Origin: Temnothorax longispinosus
Lineage: Eukaryota > Arthropoda > Insecta > Hymenoptera > Formicidae
DNA: 64,000 nt
Reading direction: 5' to 3'
Assembly: GCF_030848805.1 (NCBI RefSeq)
Contig: NC_092362.1
Coordinates: 19,940,084 to 20,004,083, forward strand
The first letter of the stretch is position 1, and every line of letters starts with the position of its first letter. Positions 24,001 to 36,540 of this stretch are shown piece after piece. Position numbers and translations under genes: made by a program. The notes beneath the pieces are model-generated. The model was not told the DNA's origin. It worked only from the letters and a program-made list of their open reading frames with translations, and ran no database searches.

Positions 24001-24420
24001 AGGGAACGCAAATCACTGATAAACCTCCATTCATAAAACTTGAGCTTAAAGCACGACGTACGATGGCGTTATGACAGTTGCGGATTAATTGGGCCATTAA
24101 TATTAACCGTTGAACGATTGTCGCGTATGTCCACGTCTCGTGAAAAACAACGCCAAGTTACCATTGCGAGAGAGGCCTCTTGAAAAATTCAAGCCGCAGC
24201 TCAGCGGCCGCGGAAATTTCACGGTAATCCAAATGCAAAAAACCGCGCGCTTTTCTGAAATTCAACGTATTACCGTCGCGCTTGTCTCCGTATTAAGAGA
24301 CCACGCTAAGCGAGTTGTTTCCGTACAAGAGCGAGGCGTTGTAGCGAAACGCCCCGGAACGCGGGGGAAAAAAAAACGAACCTTAACTCAATCTGTGTAC
24401 CGCTACTGAGAGCTTGCGAG
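21080..24420. other. Mixed noncoding DNA
   Basis: AT-rich at 21120-21420 and 22120-22400, CpG-rich at 21480-21990 and 22500-23080. Frames of up to 146 codons occur but are not recognised. A purine-rich GGAGGAG stretch lies at about 23464-23513. A strong minus-strand donor-like sequence (reverse complement of CACTTACCGA, near 23711-23720) follows a CpG-rich segment and could mark a minus-strand first exon, but there is no other support. Confidence 0.4.
23638..23660. repeat. 9-bp tandem repeat GTAACCATG
   Basis: The unit is repeated about 2.6 times. Each copy contains the self-complementary CCATGG. Confidence 0.8.
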
Positions 24421-25805
24421 CCACCAACGCGGCGGCCTATCAATTTTTCAACAGCAATTCTCATTGCGGTGAAATTTTATGCCATAAAAAAATAGGAGTG
24501 TTCTCACCCTTCCACGGCAACATTACATCGGGCCTCTGTCGGGGAACGGCAGTAATGTAAAACGCATTCATTTCAACGTTCCTGCATTCGTAATATCGCG
24601 TCCTGGTATTTTAATCAGAGGCGTAACTATAAAAATTACGTGCCCGCACATACGATCGCGCCCGGCGCGGGACATTAAATTAAGTACGAACGATTCCCAC
24701 GTCTAATGAACGTAGTCTCCGATAATGCTTTTCGCAAAGCAATCGCAGTTATAATGCCGTAAAATAATAGCAGAAATACGAAATTAACTGGCGTAATATT
24801 TTTCTCTCGCGTAATACTTGCTGGATTAATTTTCTCATTCGTTACGAATATCAATAATTTCCTGTAAATGCTTTACGCGCGGCGATGAATTGGCGCAATT
24901 ACTTAGGAAACATAATTTTCTATTTATGGCACACACAGAGGTATCGAAAGAAGGAAACTTGGTTTTATGTATAAGGCGGGAAGACGTTCATCGTGTGTCT
25001 CGATATCACGGGCTCCACTAATTAAGATTCATTTCTGTGCGATCACGGCGAATAATTTGATCTTCTTAATCATTGGACATTCATCGCATGAAAGAGTCTT
25101 GATTTTAAGTGCGGTCTCTAATAATTTGTAATAACGATGCGCTCTTCACCGGTCTGTCATTATTTCGCGGGGTTACACGCTCGTGCAACGGATCATCCCC
25201 CCCTCCCCTCCCTCCCTCGCTCGCGCGAGCCACTTATGCAAATCATCGGAGGGTTAATTCCGCCCCCTTTCTCTCGTATTTCCTACTGCGCGTCCGACGC
25301 TATTATGCGTAGTAATTTTCGCCGACAAGATTTTTATGGTCCGTGTGCGCACTAAGCGGAACGGAATATAACGCATTTATATGAATCAACCCTCTTCTGA
25401 TGTAAAAGGGCTCTTTGTTTTTTCTTTTTCTTTTTTTTTTTTTAACGAACGTGTATTCTTATGGCGCTCTTTTTTTCGACGATGGAACAACGCGGCCGCG
25501 TCGCGAGACTGCATCATTATTCACAATGTATACCGACACCGAATAAATTCCAGCTTCGGGAATTAAACACTGTTGTCTGGTATTTTCAGACTGGCGGACA
25601 CTTTGGCGAAATTTTAGGAAAAAAACATGTGTACGTCAGGGCGTGTGTGCGCACTGCGGAGCGAGAATGAAAAATGGACTTTAAAATCGAATAGCTCCTG
25701 TCATATTATAAATTGAATTTTGGCTTCGGGAGCGTGTACCACCGAGATTTTTTTTCTCCTTTCGCACGGCGCTTTCTCTTTTCCGTTTCCCACGAATTTA
25801 GCGTT

Positions 25806-25841
25806 TATACATATATATATACATGTATATATGTATATATA
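25806..25841. repeat. TA/CA-type microsatellite with palindromic core
   Basis: Alternating TA with ACATGT and ATGTAT interruptions. ACATGT flanked by six alternating bases on each side is an 18-bp perfect palindrome (25815-25832). Confidence 0.8.
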
Positions 25842-28121
25842 TTTTTTTCGAACGTCAGTCGCGGCCACGTCGAATATTTTTGACGAATTGATAATGAACG
25901 CCCGCGGGAGGAACGGCTTTCTCGAAAGTTGGCACGTAACGCCGTTGACTGGCGCGAGTTTGTCGGCATGACGTCGTCGAATTTATCGCTCGACGCTCGA
26001 CGAATTTATAACCGTAGAATTATGGTGTATCAAGTATATGCGCGGACGATCATTATACATTTATAAGCATGAGAAAAATATCGTATCAAATTAGATGATT
26101 AATGTTAATTAGATGCCAGTGTTTGTTCCCTACTCGCAACTCGGTCTTAACGTTTTATGACATTGCAATTGAGATTTTTTGAATTTTAAAGTTATCTTAG
26201 TATATAATATATAGTGCAACGAACTCTTTATCTTTGCGCTGTCCTCTTTTGTTTCTACTCCTTTTTTCGTGATGTGAAGGGAGGGAAGCGTTTTATTCGC
26301 AAGAAAAAACTCGGACTGACCCGCCTCGCGTTATATCCAACTACCACGTATAATATCTGTTGTGCAAAAGTGTTTGTTGAAACGGAGTATAGATCACACG
26401 ACCGCATCAATCTCGAAATCGAGGACGTCTAAAATGGCCCTTTCTCACTTCGTAGCTTAAGGCGATGTCTATCCTGCGCGCGCGTTCGCAATGCTAAACA
26501 AGCGGATGATCACTCTCGGTGAAGTTTCCAATGGACTTTAATCTCTACGACATATATTAATACATTGCGGGCTTGGTAAATTATATTAATTAAATTTCTG
26601 CCTGTGTTGGTATCGATACGAATGTGCGTTCCGCTCGGCATCATAACTGGAACGAATGGTACCGTCGATAGTAATGGGATAATTACTTCTGGAACGCCTC
26701 GTCTACTAAAGCAGATACATGTTTCTGATATTACACGAATATATTATATCAGCGTTTCATACGTGGATATTAATGTTGTTTTCGTCTGTGCGGCCCCCCG
26801 GATACTTTGTAACGTATACTTAAAGAGTTTTCTTTTTCAAGTAGCTTCAGAAAAAATATGTCAAAAAATGAACCCGTAATTATGCAAAACTATGTACGAT
26901 GGAAAATACTCACTATAACATTCACGATGCAAGCCTCGTGTTAAATAGTGCCATTAAAACTAAAAGATTATAAATTGTAATTTTTTTCGATTATAGTACT
27001 ATTCTTGCGGCATTCACGCTTATGAAAAGTCTTTTTATTATATGTATATTTGTAGATTTTATATGACGAACTATTGTATCAGATTTTATATTTTTTTCGA
27101 CTATCGCACTGAAATTTCCTGATTAACGTCACTGTTTTCTTCTATTATATTTGCAATTTTCGTTTCCATATAAACTTGCAATTTAGATTATGACGCCGCT
27201 GAAATATAGCATAACGTTCACGCATATTACGAGGACGCTCTGCACTTTATTAGGTGCTGCGGATGGAGACGAGACCGGCTGACATCCCCTTCATGAGGGC
27301 GTAATAGAACACCTCCATTTCCAACGGTGGCGTTATCCGGCGCTGCCTGTCCTCATTATGCTAAGCACTAGAATCGATAGCATTAGAACGGCGGACTTTA
27401 CCCAACTGCGCTTCCCTCCGCCGCTCCTCCGCCCGACGTGGCAACGACCTTCCCCGTCGTCCGATTTGCGTGCAACCCTTTCGTTCCCGCAATCACGCCG
27501 GGATAATCAGTATGCAAAGTCCAACCCGGTCCAACATGGACGATTCGCTGTAATGCAAAACGGCCCGAACGCCGGGGTGTTCGATTCCCGTCGGGGGATA
27601 CCATTGCGGGCAGTGCGAGAAACGCGCGGACCGCGCGTCTGTAAAACCGAACCGGGAAAACTGAGAAATGACCAATTTATCATTTTCGTTCGCGGCCGTC
27701 CGCGCCCGTTAACCGATGCGCATAAATTGCGAAACTCGGAAACGCCGTTCTAACCGCCGTTACGCCGCGGCACGACGATACGTAGGATCGAGCTTGGGAG
27801 TGAATCATAATGGAATTTTAATAGTATTCTTACCATTTCCGCGCAACGAATCGCACCCGCGGGAATTTCGCGCCGCATTTTCTCGAAATGCGCAAACCGC
27901 GAAAGTTTTGCAGCATCTTCGGATCATTCACATCGTTACAATGTTCAAAGAAACGAAGAAACCTTTTTTTGCATTCTGCGGCACTGCCCATGAAAATTTG
28001 GATGGTCTTCGTTGAAGATTATGGCTATTCTCGCGAAACAATGAGTTGATGACGTGATTGTTTACCGCTTATTACGGACAACATTTCTACTGTGCGATTT
28101 TTCGAACGAGAAAGAGGAGAA

Positions 28122-28145
28122 AGAGAGAGAGAGAGAGAGAGGGAG
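28122..28145. repeat. (GA)n microsatellite
   Basis: About ten GA units run into GGGAGGGGG. It lies between AT-rich stretches, outside any CpG island. Confidence 0.85.
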
Positions 28146-28559
28146 GGGGAGAAGCGAAACATATCGGACGGTAGAGAATATAGAATAAATAATATATGCT
28201 GACCCGTAACGAACGATCGGAATAATATCGTTAAGCCAATTTCTCCGACGAATTGTCTGACTAATCTTTAACACCAGTATGAAATATTACAAACAATATA
28301 TACTCAATATTTTCCATATACCATTCATAATATTACATTTTTGCGTTTAACGTTTACGCCAAAATTTTCTCCGAGGCTAATTAAAAGACGGTTTCTACAT
28401 ATTAATCAAATGTAATTTATCTAAAGAGTAAAAAATTCTATCACAATCTAACACTGTCCTGAATCTTTCTATATCGAAGAAGGTACCTATTAATTTTTTC
28501 CATTTCTTAATACGTATATACAGCGATAATTATGTTTTAGTTCGCCTCGAAATTCAAGA

Positions 28560-29480
28560 TTCACCTGCAGCCTATAAATACGCACGGTGGAGATCGAGGC
28601 AGGGCGCTGGGCATACCGAGAGACATTTGCATCCAAGTGCCGTCCGTTAGCAATCCTAGCCCAATAATCCCTGTTCCACGTCGTCTATCGGCAGACGCTA
28701 TCGGCTAATGACAAAACTACAGGCTCCGACAGTGGCGCATTGGCCGCGCTCGGTGTGGACGTCGGTATCAAGTTGTTGCCAGTCCAGTTCAGTTGGACCC
28801 TCGCTTCGCTGGCCGAATGATAATTTGCAATACCCTCCTTCTCCTGCGCGTCCATCTACTCTACTCTATCGGCGGCAACGCCACCTCCACCTCTTCAGCA
28901 GGCTTCAGCCGACCCCTGCCGTCGTTCCTCGCCGATCTGGCCCCGCGGTACCCGCCGTATCGTCCCCTCTACGTTCATGTCCACCCTTTGATTACGTCAT
29001 ACCCCGCGCACCCCCCCGGCCCCCAATCCTCTAATTATATTCACTCGGTGCTCCGACTCTCCGGCTCCAGGGGGTCCAATTCCGTTCACCTTTCATTACG
29101 AACTGGCTGCGATTCCAGCGATCGAACCAGCTGCGTTTTTCTCTTCCCGCCTCTGTCGCGGCCACCTCCATCCGTGTCGTCTCGTCTCTGTCTTGCCCGA
29201 CAGGCGTCGGTACCTGCGTTCGGTGACAGGGCGGTCGTTCTCCGTCTCTCACTTTCTCTCTCTCCCTCTCTCCCTCTCTTTCTCTCTCTCTCTCTCTCTA
29301 CCTTTCTCTCACCCCCGATATCCGACCCTCGTCGTCGGTGCATGTGCGGCCCGCGACGACTACCGGATGGAAGCGGTATCTCGGAATTTCCGCGTGCGTG
29401 CTGAGCGCCGGCCGTGTGATCCGGGCGAAGGGAGAAGGATTAAGTTCCTCGATAACCGTGCCGCAAGTCTGGCTTAACCG
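28560..29480. other. Pyrimidine- and CpG-rich island, promoter-like
   Basis: C/T-rich DNA with a strong pyrimidine tract at 29241-29310. A TATAAATA lies at 28573-28580 and a reverse POU octamer at 28625-28632, but no clear initiator sits about 30 nt after the TATA motif. A 203-codon plus-strand frame (28793-29404) is dominated by Ser/Leu/Pro from the CT repeat and overlaps minus-strand Arg/Glu frames. I do not call it a gene. Confidence 0.35.
29241..29310. repeat. CT-rich tract with (TC)10 core
   Basis: About 70 nt of nearly pure pyrimidine on the plus strand, with an uninterrupted TC run around 29279-29299. Confidence 0.85.
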
Positions 29481-32400
29481 GTCGACAATCGTTGTAGCGA
29501 GTTATGTCACGTCGGTTCTTCTCGCGGTCGGATTTTCTCTTATTTTTCGTTCTTTTCCATTTTGTTCGACTGCTTCTCCGTTTAATGACACGGCGCAGGG
29601 AGTTGTGAAAATACACAGGCGGTAAACGAGGGGATCTGAAAGTCGTGGCTTTAATACGAACAAAAATTCCCACAGTAAAAAAGGAATAAAGGATGTATCT
29701 TTCCACTGCTTAGAGATAGTATTTACGAATGGCGCTTGCCGTTAATACACAGTAAATCAATGTACTACCTAGTACAGTATAACTAGTGCTTGAAATACGA
29801 AGGAAATTTAAAGCCAGATCTCAGAGCCCTGGTATTCCACGCTATACGTCAGAATTATCAGTAAGACAATGCGAGATATGTGCAAAGGTTCGCATGCTTT
29901 TCGGCGCTTAGACATAGTAATATTCAAAAGAAGGGGCGTATCACCGGTGGCTGCGGCGGCGTATCTCGATATTAGATTATTCAGACGTGTTGATTATAAA
30001 CTAATGGGCCCTGAAATATAGAGATATTATACGCGACGCCGCCAGTTATTACTTCATAATTTCGAGGAAAATTATTAAGGAAGGAAGTGCCTGTCTGCTC
30101 GCGTAAGAAAGCTTAGCTATGGTATCTCTGGAAGATTTAGGAGAATCGCGCGTGCCACGAAAAAGCCGTTTTCCGCATTTATAAGAACTTGTGCGCGGGC
30201 CAATGCGTGAATGTATTATTGGTCGTCTCCTTTTCACGCCGTTACGCAGATCATATCAAATGTTTCAACAAACAGCCGATGTTTGCTAATCTTGAAAAAT
30301 ATTTATATTATATAGGCAATCTAGCACTATATATGTATTAAACAAGGGAGATCAATTCGTTGAAAAATATTGAGAGATATTAATTAGATAGATAAAATTA
30401 TCATTGTCATCATATGTAATTGTTAACATGCTATTATAAATGAGTTCCTTGTACGGAATATAGAACCGAAATTCTAGTAGGAACGTGGACGATAGTTAAG
30501 CTCTCCTTAGCTTCTACAGCGAGAATGCAGAGGAACGTCAAGCGCCTGGTTGTCGCGGTCGCCACGGAACTCCATTATTACTCGCCAATTAGCTATGATT
30601 AAAATATTTGGGCATCTCGCGTGCATCCAGAATATTAATATACACGTGATTCGCGGCGTACGGAAGCGGCGATTATATGGAAATGCGCGAGCGATAGGAA
30701 GGAAAGCCCTCCTTCATTGATTAAATAATCCCACAAAAGCTTTCGTTAATGACTTATTTATTACGCCAATTATGTTCGGCCTATTAGCCGTGGTGTGTGC
30801 GTGCGCGTGTGAAGCTAACGCATCCAAATATCACTCCGATCGTAAATTTCATCGAAATTACCCGAAAATCGTCGTTAATTGCGTATTTACACGCGCAGTT
30901 AGTTAGTCAATCGGTTAGTTTTATGATGACGCGCGGTTTGCGCATCACACAGCTATTTGATAAAATGCTCCGGTATATACCTATCCTCATACGCCCGAGA
31001 TAATCACTTCTACTCGCATTATCGCGAATCGAAGCTTCGATCATGAAAAACAATTTCGGACCTGATACGAGTCTCTTTCAGCGCGCGAGCGATAAATCTT
31101 CTTCGGATAATTTTCAAGTTTCGTTTTTTCACATCGATTTATCTTTTCACTCGATGAAAAAGATCAGTTGTCAACATGAACGTGTATATAATTACTTTCA
31201 CATTTTGCAGTGACATTGGTCGAATATACGAAATTATACTTCAACCAATTTGCAAAGAGCTTTAGTAAACAAATTGCATGGATTTTTTTGAACGCATCGC
31301 TCTCGCGCAATGACAATCTGTACATTAGAAGATAAAATTAATTAAATTGTTAATTAAATTATGACATTGCCGCTTTCGCTTACGCAGAAATTTGTTGGCT
31401 TCAGACAGGGAACTACTATCTTACATTTTTTTCAATCGTTTGCTTTAATTTTAGGAGAACGCAATGTTATTAAAGTGAAAAGTTTAATCTTATCAAATTT
31501 ACGTTATGCCGATAATTTACGTATCGCGTAAACGTACAAGTGATCGCTGCGCGCAAAATTAGATCATACTTTTCACTATTCACTAAGCCTAATCTAGTCG
31601 TCGTGCATAAATTGTTCGGGAAAATCGTTAGGCATAGTTTCTAGCTTGGAGAACCTGTCGGCTTGGAAATTACGCGAGCATTCTTTGAACTTTCGACCGG
31701 CGATAATTCAAAACTTTCGGACCTAATCGATATTCTCGAACAGGCCTCTTCTAAAATACATTCGTCTTAAAATAGGGGAATATGATCTCAAAATATAATC
31801 CGTTCCCTTCCTCGGAATTTCTGCGACGTGGCCAGAATGATTTCCTCAACAATCTAGATAATCTGACGCGTGCTAAAGCTGGCGTTCGAGTACCGTTTTA
31901 AAAAATATTTCGCAAAATGTGTCTTGAACCCTAGATAGGGTCTGACCGACGTTCTTGTAATGGACGTCCAGTGGTCGAATTTAATTCGAATACGGTATAG
32001 CGGCTAGGGTGACGGCTCGGCCAGAAACAGAACCAGAAGAGGGTTGCTAAATATTCAAGCATTACGGCTCTGCATAAATTCATTTCATTATAGCGCCACC
32101 AAACATTGCTTTTGATGCTTTCCGCTCGTCCTCTGCAACTAAGCCACCCGCACCACGATCCCATAGTCCCGTCCGTAACCGCCAACGGCGCTCCATCCGC
32201 CGCATTCCGCTTTCTCACCCCTTTCCTTCTCATCCCATTCTTCCGATCGCACCCTTTCTTGCCGTAAATACCGTCAAGTCCGTTCGACGTTCCGCTCCGC
32301 TCGGCGAACTCGGATCCCGCGATGTGACTGACACGTAAGATTGAACATGATTTTAAACGGCGCACATCTTGTTTTCTCCCTGCCGGGGGGATAATTTATT

Positions 32401-33480
32401 CCCCCCATAATTCGTTATTTGGTCGTCACGACAGTTATCGTTACGGTACGATAAAAGTCAGTTTTAATTGTCGCTGATAACAAGCATTTTTAAAAGTACA
32501 CGCCGCTCCACGATTTTTTAGCGCTGCAAAAAAAGTCAGTCGATATTGCAGTCAGTTTAATAAAGCCAATAATAACAGCCATAATGACGCTATTAACGCG
32601 CATGGATGTTGCAAAAATGCATTAACCGTATATCGAGGCGAAAAGCCTTTGCGCGCCGTTTGCGATAAAAAAAGGTTCGCGTACGCCAATCGCCGACGCG
32701 ACGCAACGACAGCCTCGGTTATGGCGACTAAATTATACTCTCCTTTTTTTTTCAGCCCGTCGGCGTGCGAGCGCCATTATTCGGCTCGTAGGAACGTTCG
32801 ATCTGGGCTCATCGAACTCACGATACGTCAGTGGCACGCAGAGAAACGCGAAGCACCGTGGTGTCGTGGTGCGGCAAAGCGGCAGGCCGGCCTCTCATGC
32901 ATATGGAGCGTTTCATTATATTAAACCCTTTCAATGTATAATTTACTTTTGCGTGAGTCATTTGAGGTACGGCCTGTGCACGGGCGACGGAGGACAGAGA
33001 GCCCTCTGCAACATCGCCGACCTAAAGATAGCAGCCGGGCAGAGGCTCGATAGCCGTTCGCGCGCCCGGTATACATTATCCTCACGTACGATTTTTCACG
33101 GAAGTTTTGCTTCCTTCACACCTTTATTGCGACAAGCCCATTTTGCATAGTGTCGGCCGTCGCTCGCTCAACGCGCGATTTCGCGTTCCGTTGCCGGAAG
33201 AAAACATTCGTGTGTGCAATGCACGCGCGGAGCCGACCGACTATCGCTGAAAACGAGGAGGCTACGATCTTCAGGATCCATCTGCTGGTATCCCAAATTT
33301 TTACGCGTGTAAACCTGATTCTCTCGTCCGCGTAATCGTTACACGAAATAATTCTGCCGTTATTAACAAACGTCGCGCGACATCAGCTTTGCACGTAATA
33401 GAAAGTTTATCTCGAGTTTTTCTCATTTTGAGCCGCGGGAGAAATTTATTACGGCTATTATACGACAGAGAACTTAGTTA
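29480..33480. other. Mixed noncoding DNA
   Basis: AT-leaning. Tandem AATTAATTAAATT-like sequence lies at about 31328-31362. A 144-codon minus-strand frame (31931-32365) is not recognised. A TCTCTTTCAG acceptor at 31081 is followed by 43 open codons. Such isolated events are expected by chance, so I leave it uncalled. Confidence 0.45.
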
Positions 33481-33700
33481 GGGCTTACGTTCATGCTCGG
33501 TATAGCGAAACCGTATATGCCGATTATGCACTTATGGCAGCGTTTCTCCTTTCCAAGGACGTCCATATTGGATCGACGCATATTAATATTCCAGACGGTA
33601 AGTCGTCCAATCTCGCATTTGCATCGCACGATTATGGCGCTAATTAACGAAAGCCTTCATTCATTATGCAAATGACTATAATAACGCACGGACGAGTGCG
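33480..33700. promoter_or_regulatory. Candidate enhancer with paired POU octamers
   Basis: ATTTGCAT at 33617-33624 and ATGCAAAT at 33666-33673 are perfect octamers in opposite orientation, 41 bp apart. A TAATTAA homeodomain-type core lies between them, and further TTATGCA/TTATGGC motifs are nearby. The same stretch is open for 60 codons in one frame and contains GTAAGT at 33599, so an exon boundary is an alternative reading. Enhancer activity is inferred from motif clustering only. Confidence 0.35.
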
Positions 33701-35860
33701 TAATTCTCGACGTGGCGCGCACTTAAAATGTAATATAACAAAGTAAAGCGCAATTAGCAGCAACGCAAAGGTATTGTTAATTAGCGGAGCGACTGCTGCC
33801 TGCTTTATTATTTAACTGCGTATCCAGTTGCCTTCCGGCTACAAAGGAACAAATAGGTGGATTTTATCGAGTTCGTCGCGCGTAATAGGTCAGGTACGAT
33901 CGCAAGAGGCGAAAAAAGGACACTATGACCAGTTAATACTTCGCAGCTACGCGTTTTCAAACCACGCAAAAGTCGGATTAATTTGCTAACAAGTTATCGC
34001 TTCAAAAATGCACTTTCGAAGAATGAAAACTTTCGAACGTGAGTTTAAAACAAAACGTTTTTTGTTCTTATATGTGTTTCTATCATTATCACATGCATAT
34101 TTCTTTTATAAATAAAACAGATATACATATAATATACCATTAATTTAGCGAGACTTACCAGCTAACGCAATTTACATAATCTTCTTAATCTTTATATGCA
34201 GTTAACATTACACAGTAAATTAAGATATTCTCTAGTGAAATTAAATTATGCTACGAGAGATACTCTAATTTTTCACGTTGTGCGTTATGCGATTTCGCTT
34301 TCGCGGCATTCCATGTCGTCACGCATTTATAAACACGCGTGTTGCAAAATTTCGCCCGAGATATTCGGAAAGCTGAATTCTATGATAATAATGGTAAAAA
34401 TCGTCATTCTCGCATTCACGTGTTATATCTGGCGTGTAAATCGAATGAAAGTTTATTTCCATGGCGCGAAATTGTCATATCTTTCTTTTTTTAGAAACAC
34501 TCACGGCATTTGCCGCATGACGACTGACTCCTGGTTTGACGGATAAAAGTTACATTAATTTTCAGGACGTTACGTCGACGTTAAAAAATATGCGAACCGC
34601 TCTTTTTGCCCGTCAGGGTATGGGAGCCGTATTTCGGTTCGTCTCTGACCATCGTTGGGGTCTGCTGGGTGAATCGGACATTCACAGTAACACAATTAGA
34701 CCAACAATCGATAGGAGTTGCTAGTGATGAGTACGAATCTCTTCTTGAACTAGGGACATATCTTGAGCGAAGGAAATTGCACTTATAAACAAGTTCGATC
34801 GTCCCAGATGAAAACCTGATTGATCAAAATACTTGTGACTGCACTGATAATTGCTACTTGGGTGATTCATAAATTAATATACATAACTGTTAAGATCTTG
34901 TAGATTAAAATTTATTTGGTAAATAAGATTGTTCTCTAAAAAGTTCATAATTAATCATCGTCACGTTCGAAATTATCTGTAATATTTTTATTTCGGTTTG
35001 ATAGTCGATAATCAAATGGTGAAGAAGTTTTTCATACAGATAATAACTCTCATATTAATCTGTTGAGATAAGTTATTATCAATAAGCCATTCTAGGAGCG
35101 AGAAAGTTTAGGAAAATTAACGCGCGTCTAAGATCGATCTCTCTGTTCAGACTCGGGTACTGTTTGAACTTTTCACTAGAATACTGCCCTGACCACCTAC
35201 GTCCCCACCTTCTGCTCTTGTTCAGTATAGGATTTCATCTCCCATCCTCTGGCACCTCACGCTCTCTTTCCAACGAACCATCCCCTATCTCATTTGGCCT
35301 CATTGTGCCTTAGCGTCCATTGTTTTTTAAATTACGAACCCCACTTCTGTCAGGCGAAACTCGATTTCATTTTTTGTCGGTACTGTCACTTGCCTGAAAC
35401 GCTTTTCGCGATCCATTCAGCGGGTTGTCTTTGCTAGGGTAGCTGAAACGTATCCAGCAGCGATAATCAACCCTCGTCGCGGAGCTACGGGCAAAGTACA
35501 TCGTCGAAAAATCAACTGACATTGATTATTCAAAAATAGAGCTTATTATTTAATTTGCGTTGCCCAATCACGTTCATTATGCGTATCTTTCCTTCGTTTC
35601 TGATTGTCACACGAAGATGTGTAATTAACAATCGTTGAGGGAAACGGTTATAAAAACACGGTGTGAATGCTGTATTTGTTCCTTAAGCTTGGTTTTACTA
35701 TTTCATCTTTCACCTTATTCGTACGATCCGTTCTTGTCGATTCTTATTCAGCGCTATACTTTTATCTTTTCAATTCTACATCTATGCTCTATGTACATAC
35801 AATGACGATCTAACAAGTTCACGTAATTTGTTCAGATTCTCCAATCCAAGCTTTCAAAGA
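33700..35860. other. AT-leaning noncoding DNA around a possible exon
   Basis: No recognised gene. 35160-35400 is C-rich and comparatively poor in CpG, which sets it apart from its neighbours. The candidate exon at 34566-34724 is listed separately. Confidence 0.45.
34566..34724 (+). other. Candidate terminal coding exon (low confidence)
   Basis: A TTAATTTTCAG acceptor ends at 34565. The frame then reads 52 codons (DVTSTLKNMRTALFARQGMG...) and stops at TAG, 34722-34724. Composition is balanced and GC is higher than in the flanks. The same frame is also open for several codons upstream of the acceptor, so there is no abrupt coding boundary. The peptide matches nothing I know. Chance is a serious alternative. 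Confidence 0.18.
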
Positions 35861-36050
35861 GCTACTCTAAATTCTAATTCCCCTGGAGGCCGCATTCTTC
35901 CGAGAAGCACACTCGAGCGTCCCATCGATAGCTGTCATCGATAACGCCCGGCATGACACTTTCACGCGCGCGCGACCCATTTGCCGGCATAAATCATTGG
36001 AAACGAAAACATATCCCCGCGGCCACGCAAATTTGCCAACACCCGACCGC

Positions 36051-36092
36051 AGCGCGAGCGCGAGCGAGAGCGAGAGCGAGAGCGCGGAGCGA
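36051..36092. repeat. GAGAGC/GCGAGC hexamer repeat
   Basis: Tandem, slightly diverging hexamers built from GAG and GCG triplets, within the CpG island. Confidence 0.8.
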
Positions 36093-36400
36093 GAGGCACG
36101 GACGGGGACTTTCACGAGAGGCGCGCGAATGACGGAGATGATCCCGGCCGAAAGAGAGAGAGCGCGCGTAAACAAACGCGAAATCATGACACGACCGCGG
36201 CCTACGTTTCGCACGCACACGGCCGCCCGGCTTGTGCATGCACGTGCACTTTCACATGCTCGCGCGCGTACGGCCGACAGAGTCCGGTGGTCCGGCACGC
36301 GGGATTCAGCGGTGGTGCGACGGAGAGCGAGGGCGCGACGCGCGACGCGCGGAGAATCAGCGAGGAAGCGAGAGGAAACTCGCGTGCGGGACAGAGGTGG

Positions 36401-36419
36401 CGAGAGAGAGAGAGAGAGT
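36401..36419. repeat. (GA)9 microsatellite
   Basis: A short GA run within the CpG island; a potential GAGA-factor site. Confidence 0.8.
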
Positions 36420-36469
36420 GTGGACCAGAGGCGAGGTGTTCTAGCGTGGATGACTCGTCATTGCCGTGG

Positions 36470-36540
36470 GGCGCGCGTGCCGCGCAACCATACAGCGTGC
36501 ACGCGCGTGTACACGCGGACGCACGCGTATGCGGCGCGAG
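36470..36540. repeat. CG/CA alternating, Z-DNA-prone stretch
   Basis: GCGCGCGTG, GTGCACGCGCGTGTACACGC and GCACGCGTATGC lie within 70 bp. Nearly all of it is alternating purine-pyrimidine. Confidence 0.6.

Larger units (their letters stand above)
24420..28560. other. Mixed noncoding DNA
   Basis: No recognised gene. A C-rich tetranucleotide-like run (CCCT) is followed by TCGC at about 25196-25225, with a perfect POU octamer just after it at 25236-25243. An AT microsatellite lies at 25806-25841 and a GA run at 28122-28145. 27350-27750 is more CpG-rich, with a 131-codon frame that is not recognised. Confidence 0.45.

Noticed and set aside
27570..27600. T-arm-like GTTCGATTCCC
   Set aside because: The flanking bases do not form a five-pair T-stem and there is no upstream D-arm.
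28573..28580. TATAAATA as a TATA box
   Set aside because: No initiator motif at the expected distance of about 30 nt; the motif alone is frequent.
28793..29404. 203-codon plus-strand frame
   Set aside because: C-terminal half is Ser/Leu from a TC repeat; antisense frames are also open.
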